Positions 49,143-60,975 of a stretch of 64,000 nucleotides of DNA are shown here, piece after piece. The notes under the pieces are model-generated. The model made no database searches. It was not told the origin of the DNA and was given only the letters and a program-made list of their open reading frames with translations. How positions within the stretch are numbered: the stretch's first letter is position 1; the number at the start of each line of letters is the position of its first letter. Position numbers and translations under genes: made by a program. The stretch comes from Micropterus salmoides. Lineage: Eukaryota; Chordata; Actinopteri; Centrarchiformes; Centrarchidae. The stretch spans positions 24,503,269 to 24,567,268 of the forward strand of contig NW_024040817.1 of assembly GCF_014851395.1 (NCBI RefSeq), read 5' to 3'.

Positions 49143-49217
49143 GGTACGTAACGTCCATCCGTCCATCCATCGTCAACCGCTTATCCTGCATACAGGGTCG
49201 CGAGGGGTACGTAACGT
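49143..49217 (-). mobile_element. Very short retroposon with 12-bp target duplication
   Basis: GGTACGTAACGT stands at 49143-49154 and again at 49206-49217. Between lie 51 bases: CCATCCGTCCATCCATC, AACCGCTTATCCTGC and AGGGTCGCGAG. Read on the minus strand this is a 3' end with a GATG-type tail, a form widespread in fish retroposons. It is a severely 5'-truncated insertion. Confidence 0.75.
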
Positions 49218-49330
49218 GTTGGGCAGTAATGCAAAATTACTTTTTCCAGTAAAGAGTAATGTAACGGGTTACTATTTCCAAAACAGTTGTATTATTACAG
49301 TTACTAATCCAAGTAACGGTGCGCTACTGA
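49206..49330. mobile_element. DNA-transposon terminus with GTAACG/GTTACT motifs
   Basis: TGTTGGGCAGTAATGCAAAA, TACTTTTTCCAGTAAAGAGT and AACGGGTTACTATTTCCAAA resemble the termini of a common teleost DNA transposon. Only one end is recognisable. The short retroposon is inserted at its left edge. Confidence 0.45.
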
Positions 49331-49708
49331 ACGCACCATCCTTGACGTGAACGCGCGACGCGCTGCATCTCAGCTGCACCGGACCTTAGGCCTATGTTGT
49401 AAAAGTCAGCTGTTAGCCAAGAAACTAGGACAACTGGAGAACAGGGAGAGAGAGGTATTTTCGACAGCTGTAAGTAACGTCATTGCCATTACTGTGTCAC
49501 AGTCTAAGATGCAAAGAACATTGCGATCAGGCCACCAGGTCTTAAACAGGCAACAACCTTTGCTGCTGTCTCTTATTCATTAAAAATAATCTATTAACTT
49601 CAACTGAACTAATTTGAAAGTTAGTAGTTACATTATTTAGTTATAGACTCAATTATTTCATGTTGCACATTTAGCTGTTATGAATACAAAATAATAATTA
49701 TTATAGAG

Positions 49709-49770
49709 AGGTTGCGATGGTGCAGTGGATTAGACCCTTGTCTTTGATTCCCACTGCAACACATCCATTA
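49709..49770 (+). mobile_element. tRNA-like SINE fragment
   Basis: GTTGCGATGGTGCAGTGGAT and TTAGACCC followed by TTTGATTCCCACTGCAACAC resemble the A- and B-box halves of a tRNA-derived SINE with the middle deleted. Confidence 0.4.
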
Positions 49771-50894
49771 AATAACTTATTGTCATGGGTCCTGCTTTCT
49801 CTTCCATGTTAGAGCCGCCGCCAGTTTAATCAAGGTGTCGGTGGTCTCAGTATATTTTCCTGCTTTTTCGCCCTTTGCCAAACACATGCCTGTTTAAAGT
49901 TATTACCCCAAGTTTCATGTTTCTAGCTTATTCTTACACATGGGAATTTGATCCGTGGCATAAGACAAATAATAATAATAAAAACAATAGGATTCTACCG
50001 CTTTGTGGTTTGAATCTTAAAAAAGCATTTAAATTAACCTCTGGATAGGCTACATTTTATGCTTGTCAGAAGCTTCCGGCAGCACTTGTAGAAGCAGCAG
50101 CCGGCTCCACTGTTATTTTTAATCTGTTTCTTCCAGCTTTATTGCCAGAACATGTGTTACCTCTGTCATTGGAAGACGAAGACATGGTTTTTGGATTAAA
50201 GAGCAGCCGGCCCAAACAACTGGACCAGTTGCCATGGCGGTGATCGCTCAGTGGAGAGGAAAGAGATGTTTCAAGCTGCCAGAGCAAGAATCTGGCAAGA
50301 TGAGAGGAGGTGGACTCTGTGTTTTACATCGTTGATGCTTGGTGCACAAACACAGTCAAGATGGACTCGGTTTCCCAAATTTCAAACTGTTTATTGTGAA
50401 GATGAAACTTTCCTATTATCATCTGGTTGCTGCCATTTATATTCACCCCAGATGCAAATTCCAAAAATGCACTGTAGAATGTTCGGGGTGTAAACGTGTA
50501 TGTATAGGCTATATCTATGTATATATATATATTTGTGTTTGTTTGTTTGTTTGTTTGATTTTATTTGTTTTAATTTAATATTTAATATAGCCCTACAGTT
50601 GTATGTTGTGTGTGTAGCATGGAGGACCTTTGTTTCGTTATGCAGCCTTGTGCTATAATTACTTATAATCAACCTTGTACTTTAATGCAAAAGCCTGTGA
50701 TTTCGGTGACCACTGGAGCAGATTTCCAACCACTGAACAATATTTTTTCTCCGGTAGGGGCTCAACCACTAAATGGCTCTTTTTGTGTCACATTCCTGCA
50801 GGTTGACCACCTGATGCAAATCCATGACAAACAGCAGGCGGAAAAGCATTTAAAAGGCCAAGTAGGATAAAAATGTCCACAGTTACAAAACACA

Positions 50895-50900
50895 TTTATT
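50895..50900 (-). terminator. Likely zbtb8b polyadenylation signal
   Basis: AATAAA on the minus strand within TTGCAATAAATGTG, about 250 bases past the zbtb8b stop codon. Confidence 0.65.
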
Positions 50901-51150
50901 GCAACAATACATACAATGGCTCCATTACAACCACAAAGCTCATTTTAACTGTAAATTTTTTTACTTTTGCTGCCAGTCAAATCACTGGAGCCAAATATCT
51001 CCAACAGTCAAAAGTACACGTTTTCTCGTTACAAATGAGTCAATAAATAAGGTCTTACAGTAATAATTTAACATCAATAAACAGTATGGCCACGGTTAAC
51101 TGAACAGTGAAACAGTTCACGGTAGGGTTTTCTTCTCCATGTACAGTAGG

Positions 51151-51459
51151 CTACAGATTTACATCTGTACATACAGCCAGCTGCCTTTCAAGCATCTGTT
51201 TCTCTACCAAGTCCTCCACTCTGCCAACCTCCACCTCATCTACATCGTCCATAAAACTGGACCAATCCGTACCCCCGTCTGCACGTTCCATGGGCTCTGG
51301 TTGGCTGGTGGGGTGAACAGGGGCGGAATCATCGTGAGTGGTGGTCACGCAGTTGCAGCTGTCGCAGATGCCGAAGCGCCTGAGTCCTGGTGAAACACTG
51401 GATCCAGTGAAGGTTCGCCTGCAGCTCTTACATGATACTGGCCAGTAGTGCCTATGGAC
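51151..51459 (-). CDS. zbtb8b: zbtb8b terminal exon
   Basis: After TTTACAG it encodes VHRHYWPVSCKSCRRTFTGS, SPGLRRFGICDSCNCVTTTH and an acidic tail to DVNL and a stop. It supplies the final His of finger 2 and matches the C-terminal CKGCRRTF...FGLCDSCTCV region of human ZBTB8B. Confidence 0.93.
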   Translation of the reverse strand, partial: VHRHYWPVSCKSCRRTFTGSSVSPGLRRFGICDSCNCVTTTHDDSAPVHPTSQPEPMERADGGTDWSSFMDDVDEVEVGRVEDLVEKQMLERQLAVCTDVNL

Positions 51460-54281
51460 CTGTAAATGGTCAGACAGCAGGATGTGAATCTTTTTTCCAC
51501 AGGCAACACCAACTTTCAGATTATTCTAGGTGAAGAATAACAACATAGGAGCCGAAAGATTTATTGCTCTCATTATGCTTCACATAACAGAAGCAATACA
51601 AAACACAAGCAGCAGGGGAAAAAAGAGCTGAATTTAACAGCCCTCAATTTAAGAGTGAGACAGCTAATTACTGTTTACAACTAAGTCAAGGCAATTACTG
51701 TGGTTTTGTACATCCCTTTATATCTTAACTATGTATTATTCACTATAATATTATACTACAACTGAGACAAAATCCAACAAATGTTCTTTACACTACAACA
51801 AGGACGGGTAATTGTCACCGTGCAATTTCCCACAAATATTTAACTAAAACAGTGGTTTTAAAAAGTTATTCAAAATTAAGAGTCATTTTACTTAAAATTG
51901 TTTTCAACAAGTGAAGTCTTTCTACACGAGAGATGCCAGCACATGGCTGGCCATGAAATTCGTGAGATTCCTCAATCATTTAAAATAATGGTAACTCATG
52001 TTTTAAAACAAGTTGTAATTTCCCTGTTTGGCAAAGTGCAGTATTTTGTAAATACCACATCCCTGCCAACAAAAAAACAATCATTGATCACAAGTGGAAA
52101 ATGGAATAAATCATTACTACAACTAAAAAAAGAAAGACCGAGAGAGAACAAAAGCTAAACTGCAGGTTTGGTAATGAAAATATATTACCACTGAACAGAC
52201 AGTAGGTAACTGAATAACTGGAAAACAAGGCAAAAATGTTCATAAAATAGTCTATAGTAGCTGTAAAATGTCCTCTTCAATTACCTTTTATCAGGGGCTA
52301 CCTTAGAGTTCGAGGCCTACATATCAAAGCCAGGTTAGATGGCACAACAATACAAAACTATCTTTGCAGTCTCACTGAGGTCTTACACTGAGGGCATGAC
52401 TGCGAAGGTGCTCCTGTCTTGTGAACCTCTTGCCACACATGGGACAGGGGAAGGGCCTCTCTCCTGTGTGGCAACGAATGTGTCTCTTCATGATTCCCTT
52501 CTGCTTGGCAGTGTATGGGCAGAATGGGCACTTGTGGAGTTTCACCGGCACTACCAATCCATCACCTGCAGGGGGAGAGAGAGGCCAATAGTTCAGATTT
52601 ACCTCAACAGAACAGTGTGGCTGCAAAATGTGCAGCCTTACTCGTCTGCTTGAGAAAGTATTGAATGCAAAATAAGATTAAACAGCCTACTGAAACATAT
52701 CTCCCTAGGCCGTTTGCATGACCTTACATTGAGCTTGCCAAATACCTGTGTCCTCCCCAAGCCAATCAGACTGGATCTCCATGATCGATGATCCCACAAA
52801 CCCTAAACCTTCATCCATTCTGCCTCCTCCTGTGTTGTTACCTAGTCCTTGGGTAAAGCGCTGCCCCACTCTGTCCCCCAGAGGACTGGGGCCTTCGCCT
52901 CTGGCTAGCATCTCCATCAGCTGCCTGGCATTAAAGGAAGGGCTGTATCCCAAGGGGGAGCGCTCATTGGAGGGAGAGGGACTTGGGGGAAGTAGCCTGC
53001 TATGATGAGAGTTATGGAGAGAGGGCCCAGGATATGAGGCCAGGTGTTTGGTGTCAGGGGACTCCATGAGCTCCTCATCAGGGTCATACTCTATTTTGGG
53101 GTTCACTAACTCCGGGGTCAAAGCAGACGAGGAAGAGGATGAGAGGTTTGTCTGATCCATGTGTCCTTTCGGTCCTTCACTCCCAGATGCAAATCCCTCC
53201 CTGGAATGGTAGTCACTGTCCATGTCCCTGCTGGTGCCTGGAGTTGTGGTGACAGGAAGAGACAAAGGGGTTCTGGCCGAGCTCACAGACTCCGGACCTA
53301 ACCCCGAGCCTCTATCTGCCTCCGCTACCTGTGAATGAGGCTCCGCAGCCCCTGCACCACTGGAGATTGTCGCAGTACGACTGTCACTGTCTGCAGGACC
53401 CATCCCGCCCTCCTGTGCCTGGCTCTCCTTCTCTGTGCCCCTCTCCTTCTCCTTGTTGCATATTTCCAAAGATGAGCGGATGTATCCCTTACAGAAGTTT
53501 ACCAAGTCAGTCATCTGCAGGTAGCTGGCCGCTGACATCACCTCAATGACATTGCTTCTGTTCAGGGCCAAGCGGCCAGAGTAAAGGAAGTCCAGGATAA
53601 TGGAGAATGCATCGGCCGTCACGATGTCCAACGAAGCTGTGCTGTAGCGCTGTCCACTATCCTGAAAAGAGATGTATTGAGAGGTTCAAGGCAATTTGGG
53701 ACTTCCTTGAAAATACAATTTCTTTAATCTGGCTCACTTCTAATTTTTTAACAGTTATAACATTTACAAGGAGAAGCAGAGCAATTATTTTGGCGTGCTT
53801 GTTATAACAGATCTGTAAATTCTGATAAATGTATCTTAGCAGCATACTGGATGCACTACTCTACTGGAGAATGAGCTGATACAACAGTCCAGACCACCAA
53901 ACCAGTTTACTTAAAGATCTCCCAAACTATGGGGAGGGGATAATTTCTTATATTCTTCTTCACTGCTTTAATAGAACATGATCTGCTTTAATGTTTGGAC
54001 ATTTTAAGGCATTTAAGATATCATTAATAACATAATAATAAATACATTATCTTTTTCTGAGAAGCCATAACCAACACTTGCTCTCTTCTAGAGAAAAGAA
54101 ACCTCACCTGCAGGTAGTGAACCAGCAGAGCCCGGAAATAGCCGCTCCCAGCAAACAACACATTACGGTGGGCCTTGAAGACACGACCTTCGACAAGGAT
54201 GCTGCAGTCACAGAAGAAGTCCCGCTTACGCTGCTCATTGAGCTCAAACAGCAGTTTGGGCAGGTAGCAAGGCACCTCCAT
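51151..54281 (-). CDS. zbtb8b: ZBTB8B, BTB/POZ and C2H2 zinc-finger protein, 4 coding exons, 525 aa
   Basis: ZBTB proteins are nuclear, dimerise through the BTB domain and bind DNA with C-terminal zinc fingers, usually as repressors. Coding exons are 54108-54281, 52746-53661, 52387-52565 and 51151-51459. They sum to 1578 bases in one frame. BTB spans about residues 1-120 (LNEQRKRDFFCDCSILVEGR, FKAHRNVLFAGSGYFRALL, DAFSIILDFLYSGRLAL, NVIEVMSAASYLQMTDLVNF). The middle is Ser/Pro-rich and disordered. Finger 1 uses C376, C379, H392, H396. Finger 2 uses C404, C407, H420, H425. A Cys-rich tail CKSCRRTF...FGICDSCNC follows. VPVKLHKCPFCPYTAKQKGI and the CDSC tail favour ZBTB8B over ZBTB8A. Human ZBTB8B is about 495 aa. 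Confidence 0.95.
52387..52565 (-). CDS. zbtb8b: zbtb8b zinc-finger exon
   Basis: After CCTGCAG it encodes GDGLVVPVKLHKCPFCPYTA, KQKGIMKRHIRCHTGERPFP and CPMCGKRFTRQEHLRSHALS. It ends AGT/GTAAGA, so the last zinc-binding His of finger 2 lies in the next exon. Confidence 0.95.
52746..53661 (-). CDS. zbtb8b: zbtb8b large exon (rest of BTB, linker)
   Basis: After TTTTCAG it encodes DSGQRYSTASLDIVTADAFS, finishes the BTB fold and runs through a 240-residue low-complexity linker to IMEIQSDWLGEDTG, which matches MMDVQADWYGEDSG before the fingers in human ZBTB8B. The donor is ACAG/GTATTT. Confidence 0.94.
54108..54281 (-). CDS. zbtb8b: zbtb8b first coding exon
   Basis: The exon probably begins at 54300 after CCTCGCAG, giving 19 bases of 5' UTR before ATG at 54281. 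MEVPCYLPKLLFELNEQRKR matches the ZBTB8B N-terminus (MEMQSYYAKLLGELNEQRKR). The donor is CTGCAG/GTGAGG. Confidence 0.94.
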
Positions 54282-54846
54282 GTCTACACCACAGTGAGCC
54301 CTGCGAGGAAAAGGGAGGAGAGAGTGTATAGCAAAAGGTTGATATTGGACTTTTTTGTTCTGTAATGTGGTTCTCCTTTGTTTGGTTAATGCCAAACACT
54401 GGATTTAACATGAAATATACACGTTATGGTCCTGATTAGGAGACCACTCCACTTTGTTATCGTATACCAATGGGATCATTACAGTACCTTACCAAAACAA
54501 AGTGTGTTAAAGGGAAAGTAGGAAACCACCAATGGACGTTAATACGTATCAGGTGTATGCAGTTTTAATCACTTTAACCACATTTAATACTCTAACAGAC
54601 AACAAGGCTTAAATGTGCAAACGTTAAAACAAATACACGTCTGACAAGGAGGAATAAAAAGAGAAGGGACCTGTAAAATAACGTAAGCTCGACTCTGTTT
54701 TTGCTTACAAGCTAACTTGCGTTGCTAGCGCCGTTGCTAGTTGATGACACATTATTACACAGAACAGCAGACCAACAATATCGCCTGCATTTTAGGAAGC
54801 ACGCTGACAGACCGCGACATAAAACGGACACATAATACGGTCTCAC

Positions 54847-54950
54847 CTGTATAATTACGTGAGAAAACCTTTATCATAACACAAAGATAGAAATTTTCCA
54901 GGTTCATTTTTCCATGTCCACATTAGCCAACAACTTCCGCCTTCAGCTAA
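54847..54950 (-). promoter_or_regulatory. Probable zbtb8b non-coding first exon and promoter
   Basis: A good donor (ACAG/GTGAGA, junction at 54847 on the minus strand) lies 550 bases upstream of the first coding exon, which itself begins with an acceptor in its 5' UTR. The transcription start is not determinable; CpG-bearing sequence surrounds it at about 54700-54960. Confidence 0.45.
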
Positions 54951-57778
54951 CAGTGACGTTTTTCATTTGTCCAATCGATGCCTGATGAGGCGTTGACCAT
55001 AGTGATTGTTTCTAATGCTTGTTTTTGATATTGCGAACACTTCCTTTCACAGACTGCACACAGACAATGGTGTTAATAGAAAGTGTTTCACTACAAAATT
55101 TTCCTTTTTTTAGTTCAATGATGTGGGCTTAATGACGTTCAACTTGTAAAATGCTGTAGTTAGATGTGTTAATTAATTTCTAAAAACAGAAGACTTTGGT
55201 AATACTTACAATCAGGCAGACAGTTCATATTAGACTAATTCCAGTTTGCTCGAAATTAATGTATCCTCTTTATATAATGTGCTGTAATATGACAATTGGA
55301 ATATCATATAGCAGGATTAGACTAGTAAGATCACAAGAAAAAGTCCCAGACATGACCCCAAGTAAGATGTTACCTTTCTAAGTGCTAAGTAATTTGTATA
55401 ATTTATACTGACTTATAATACATACATAATACAACATAATGTTTTTATCTATATAATGGAGTATTCAACAAAAGCATTTTATTGGATTATTAAAGTATTT
55501 TAGTCCGTATTAGGTCTACAACTATAGGCCTACTTTGAAATCATGGTAAAACCCTGCTACATGGCAATATTAACTGTACACCAAATTGACTGATTAAAGT
55601 TTGACATCTGTTTTAACATAGAGCCGTAGCTCATGAAGTATTCAATTTCAAATAAACATGGTCCCAGCCTTCATTTGCTGTAGTCTAGTGTGGTCTCATA
55701 CTATGGGTGCTCTTGTCCCCTGCTGCTGTAGCTAAGTTGGTAGTCGCAAAAAGTTGCAAATTCAATTCAGATAGAGTTTTCTGTACTTGATGTGAAACGT
55801 TATTTTAGACAATGTTGCACTGAACTGTGATCAACAAAAAATATACAATGTAAAATACCAAAATTATGCAAGTGCTCTTTGAAGGTGTCTGAATGAAGTT
55901 ACAATGCTCTGCTGTAATGTCATTGTAAATCCCAAAAAGTGGAACAAAAAAGGTAAATTGGCTAATTAGAGAAGAGAATCATTGAAGCATTCTGAGTAGA
56001 GTAGTAAATGTAAGAATTTCACTTTAATTCATAATGTAATAAAAATACATCTTAAGCAGACTTGCAAAGAAAATTCACATCAGAGCAATACGTCTCACCA
56101 TTGAAGAGTTAAACATATGCAAGTTTCTTATTCCCCTTTTGATACACAATGGTAATTATGTGTTTTTGACAGTAAAGTGTTTTCTTCGCTGTGAGTTATG
56201 TCTGCTTTTCTCCATTGCAGAAACATATTGATAGTGATGATGATAATGATGATGATGGTGATGGAAGAACCTCAAAGAGTCACCCTCCTTCTCATACCAA
56301 GTCCGGCATGCGGCTGCACAACCGCAGGCAGCTCGCGCATGCCCACGTTGTCTGCTCAAGAATACTTGTTTATTTGCCTTCCATTCTGGAGAGAAAATAA
56401 TTCCTTTTTTATTTTTGGACAAGCAAGAGTAAACAAGTAGTTCCTTTAGCACTGCGCCACACCCTCTTAGCACAATCCAAAGCTCTTAGTGTTTTTACAC
56501 TGATGGGTGCCGACCAAGCGACTCATTTGTTTCAGATATTTTCCCATGGCAAACAGGGCAAACACAAAGGCTTCATGTTGGCCTGGAGAAACCACAGGGT
56601 AGGCGTGCATGAGCCTCTATACTCACCCTCTTTTGAAAATGAAATTTATGGCACCTCATAAAAACTCTATTCACGCTTATAAGCACTAAATATAAACCAG
56701 TATAAACCAGCAGGGTTTGACTCATTCCTTGTAAACTTGACCTGATGGAGCATTGTGTCCGGCTGCAGGCAGGCCAAACGTCGGTTGACCCAGCTGCCCA
56801 GCCCTTACACGAGCCAGTCCCAAAGCAAAGCTGAAATGGGTTGAACTCTGAGGTGGCTCTGGTTGCTGACCTTCTTCTTGCTCTGACTCAGGGAAACACA
56901 AGGCTTTTGTTTTTGTCATTTGTTGACATAAGGGCAGGAAACTCCCTCTCCATGGACCTTTCACAGCCAAGCAATCACACTGGAGTTTCTACAACACTGC
57001 CCTATCTGTGTGGCAGTTTAATGCCGGTTCACACCCAGCAAACCCTTAGGAACAAATAATATTCATGATTTATGATTGGGTTTTTTCTTACGCCTATGAT
57101 TATGATGGTGTATGATTTAGGGATCGATGCCCAGTCTAAAAAGTAAATAGATGCTGTGTTATGTAAGGCTGCATCCAGATTTGGGACCTCACTCATTGTG
57201 TGTGTTAGCCACTGTGAGACCCACGGCTGGCACAGAGGGCTCCAGCAGCACCCCTCTGGGTCCCTGTGGTCTGCGCCTCAGCACATAACAGCCACTTAGG
57301 CCGGCATTTTCCCAGGCTGAGACAACACACCACGGTGGCAGCGCGAGCCACAGAGAGGGCCTGATTAAAGAGTAGGGACAATGGAGGGAGAGAGACCGTG
57401 GTGGCATTTTCCATCTCCGCCGCTGTCTCCTGGGGGGACCAAGTATGTGCCGTGAAACGTTTGAATTATCCCAGAATCTCTGGAATTCAGACAGAGGCAC
57501 CGCGGAGAGGACCCTCGACCGGGGATCAAAGAGCTTTGAGAGGAGTGCGGTGGACTGGTGGTGAAGCTCTAGTACATAGGGGAGTATGAGTGTGTGTAGG
57601 CTATGTGTGTGTGTGTGTGTGTGTGTATGCTTCAGAAAACTGACTTGAGGCAGATAAAAATAATGTTTGAATTTAAATCATATTTTCTTTTATGGCTACA
57701 TATCTAAAGATGTTTTCAAAAAGCCATGTTTGACTTCTGAGGAGGCTGTGATCACTGAGCAATGAAATACAGGCATGT

Positions 57779-57779
57779 G

Positions 57780-57819
<40 letters not shown>

Positions 57820-57830
57820 GTGTGTGTGTG
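57779..57830. repeat. (GT)n microsatellite
   Basis: A GT array with two TATG interruptions. A shorter GT array lies at 57605-57626. Confidence 0.93.
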
Positions 57831-58825
57831 ATGCTGTTCTTTTATCCCTCATGGGATCAGATAATGCAATCATAGCCAATCAATGGGAGACTGATGCAGC
57901 GGGCGCCCCTCTTTAGTTTGGAGACGCCACTCTCCGCTGTGGTGGCAGAGGAAGAGGAAGAGAAAAGTGAGAGGGGGAAACCTTGTCCCTCTCTTTCGTT
58001 CTTTCTCTCTCTGTAATTATCACTTAATGTTCTTCGGTGATCTGGAGACGTCTGGCTGTTTCTTAGTCCGTTCTTCCCTCGCTGGAGCGGAAATGTATCA
58101 CTGTCTGAAATAAATCTGCCAACCTTTTTATTATTGTATATTTAGCACCAGAACAGAGTAGTAAATGGAGCAGTCCCGGACCACAAGCTTCCGGTAGCGC
58201 AGGGCCTCAGAGCTGGCTGTCTTTGCCACAGCCAAGTCTACAGATCAAAGCCTCCTGTACTATATACAGTTAGCTAGTCGTCCTCAAGCAATGACCTCGA
58301 GCAAGTTTCATGTCTAAGAAAGACAGCGTGTGTAGAGTGTATAGAATTGGTTTCCTTCGCAAGTATGCCTTTTCAGCAAGCCAGTTTTGCATGACTATCT
58401 ATTGTGTGTACTCTTCTGAATGTGTGTACAAGCTTTCATGTCCGTCTACATGTCCATATCTGTGCTTTAAGTCAAGCTTTGTCATGGCATTGTGTTGTGT
58501 TTGTTTGATGTCAAAAATGACAGCGTTGTGTTTACACAGGAAAAGACTTACAAAGTGGTGTCCTGGGAAGTTGTCTCGTGGCATTCAACGAGCACAGTTC
58601 AGTACAAGGAAAACTCAACTAATTAAATCAACTAAACTCCTCACAGTTTGCTGTAAAATATAGGCAATATCCAAATATTTGTGTTAAGGAGGAAAAAGAC
58701 AGTCCCACTGGTGTGATGCTGATCTTTACTAACTTTGTAATAACCAGTGAGCAGCCCGTCAAAGTCAGTTTTAAGACACTAACATCATATCTGCTTGAGT
58801 GTGTGAGAACTAGCTAGCAAGTGAG

Positions 58826-59277
58826 CAGTTGAAATAGTTAGCTAAAACTAATTAACAAAAAAACAATTAACATTAGCAAAAAGTAATGCTAAAACCGTTA
58901 AAATAGCAAGCTAAAGGTGATCAGTAAACAAATAATTAGCTAAAAGAAATGCTAAAACTGTTAAATTAGCAAGCTAAATGTGATCAATAAATAATTAAAA
59001 ATAGCTAGCTAAAAGTAATGAATAAAAAAAGAATTAGCTAAAAGTGAAAACCGTTGAAATAGAAAGCTAAAAGTAGGCCTATCAAATAAACATTTGAAAA
59101 TATTAGCTTAGAGTAATGAATATATAACTGAAATATGGTAAGTTGCTAAAAAATAATGACTAAACAGTTCAATCGAACAGTTGAAATACTTACTACAAGT
59201 AATGGATAAATGAAACCAACCACTTCCATCTTTTGCCAAGTAGTTGCGTGTCAGACAAAAAAGATTGGGAACCACTG
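58826..59277. mobile_element. Tandem-repeat block ending in a hAT-like terminus
   Basis: Five to six diverged units of roughly 60-90 bases each carry GTTAAAATAGCAAGCTAAA-type and AGCTAAAAGTAATG-type segments. The block ends with TTGGGAACCACTG (59265-59277), the complement of the CAGTGGTTCCCAA terminus of many hAT elements. The opposite terminus was not found, so it may be a truncated non-autonomous hAT element with internal repeats. Confidence 0.55.
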
Positions 59278-60267
59278 GGATATCTGTTCACCATAGGGCT
59301 ATATCACTTATTCACTCCAAAACTAATACAGAGGCCAAATTTATAAGTCAGCTAAACTGATCCAGACCATTAATTTTACTGAACAACGCAGACTTAGTTT
59401 GGCTTCAGTAAAACAAAAGAATGCAGATTAAATCCAGATTCAGTGCATCCATTATTTAGTGATCTTAAATAATAAAAGCTACTATCAAGACCAATAAAAG
59501 TGGTACCAATTCCCTCAGGATATGAAAATGATGTTTGTCATTACGCTCATCCTCCCTCCATTAAAGTCTTCCTGACTTTCCTTGCACACTCACTGTAATC
59601 CCCTTCTGGGAATGCTAAAAATTACCCAGCAGTGCGTTGGCGGCAAGTTTTTATGCTGGTTTTTAGGGGCTTATGCCTGCTCTTCCGAGCTGCCGTCAGA
59701 ATGAGGTGTCGGCTGGACGCCTCCCTGATAAGGCCGTAATCTGAGGTGTAAAGTTATAAGAGGGATTTGGGAAAGGGAGCGGATGTCACAGAGCAGCAGC
59801 CAAGGGTGTCTCTGGCAGCGTAAAATGGGGATAGAGCACCCTCTCCTTGGTTTATGACTCTGTGAGAGCTCCTCTGAACCAACCTGGTATCCGATTAATC
59901 CACATCTCAGAATTTCAGACTGACCAGGGAACATGTGCATATGTTTTCTATCCTTGTCATGTACAGTTTACTTTCTTTGTTTCTACACTGAAATCCTTTT
60001 GTGTAGACAGTGACAAAAATAGAAAGCTGACGGGGGAATTATGCATCACACAACTCCTTGCAATAAAAATGAGTCTCCTACATAAACTTGAATAGTAGTC
60101 AGCTTCCAAGTCAAAAATGCTTGAGCAAAACTAGCTTTACAGTGGCTAATATTAGCTGAGTCTTAAACGCCCCCACCCCCCAAGTCATCAAATCAGGCAC
60201 AGTCGCATGCATGGCCGAAGGGACACAGTGGATTAGCCTTAAACTCTTTCATTTTTTACTTTCCCCC

Positions 60268-60274
<7 letters not shown>

Positions 60275-60317
<43 letters not shown>
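60275..60317. repeat. (CT)n microsatellite
   Basis: About 21 CT units. Confidence 0.95.
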
Positions 60318-60321
<4 letters not shown>

Positions 60322-60839
60322 GCTCATAAAAGATTGCGTCCTGTGTGTGATGTGGTGGAGGAGTGCAGTCAGAATGAACTGATTACGGACGAGGGCCGGC
60401 GTGCCTTTGAGTCATGGCACCGAACAACATTCTTCAAGCACTTAAAAATAGTAACAGTTGACTTTTTTCAGGTTTGTTTTTCTCATTGGAGGACTTTGGA
60501 GCATCCTCTGCTGGCTTTGAAAAGTCGAATCATAACCAGATTTTTTTTTTCTTCTCCCCCCTCCCTTCCCCTGTTCTTTCATTTTGTTATTGGGAGTTTG
60601 TTTAATCTTGTGAAGAAAATTGGTTTAGCGTGGGATAGGCAGAAATCTTTTGGGGATAGGTTTTGTCGCTTTAGACTTGTTGAGCATTGTATTTTTTTTT
60701 TCAGTGCAGGAAGAAAAAGTGCCAGTTTGTGCCAAAACCTCATGAAGTATAGATAAAAAGGGGTTGAGTGAGAGGGAGGCCGCAACACCACGACAAAGAT
60801 ATGGGCTGTCTAAGCAAAGAACTTTACAAATGACGATCT

Positions 60840-60975
60840 CCAGGGGAAAAAAGGGGGAGACAAAATAAGGGAGGAAGGCAGTGGAAGAGGAGGGAGGAGG
60901 AAAAGGAGGAGGAGGAAGATGGGTATTGGGGGGAAATAACACAGAGCACTGGAGGGAGGGGAGGAGATGAGAGGG
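60840..60975. repeat. Polypurine tract
   Basis: A stretch that is almost entirely G and A on the plus strand, with repeated GGAGGAGG and one G6 run. Such tracts can form triplex or quadruplex DNA. Confidence 0.75.

Larger units (their letters stand above)
42566..50870. other. Transposon-rich intergenic stretch between fuca1 and zbtb8b
   Basis: Apart from the elements listed separately I see no host gene. The 150 bases right of the fuca1 start codon presumably contain its promoter. No TATA box was evident. Confidence 0.6.

Noticed and set aside
52372..52626. zbtb8b ending at the stop just past ALSV (R-P-Q stop)
   Set aside because: A consensus donor (AGT/GTAAGA) precedes that stop, and the exon at 51151-51459 completes finger 2 and matches the ZBTB8B tail.
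58826..59220. CRISPR-like array
   Set aside because: Units vary in length and sequence with no constant repeat and unique spacer pattern, and the genome is a vertebrate.
60211..60756. 181-codon plus-strand ORF
   Set aside because: It runs through the CT array (Leu-Ser repeats) and T-rich DNA; no domain.
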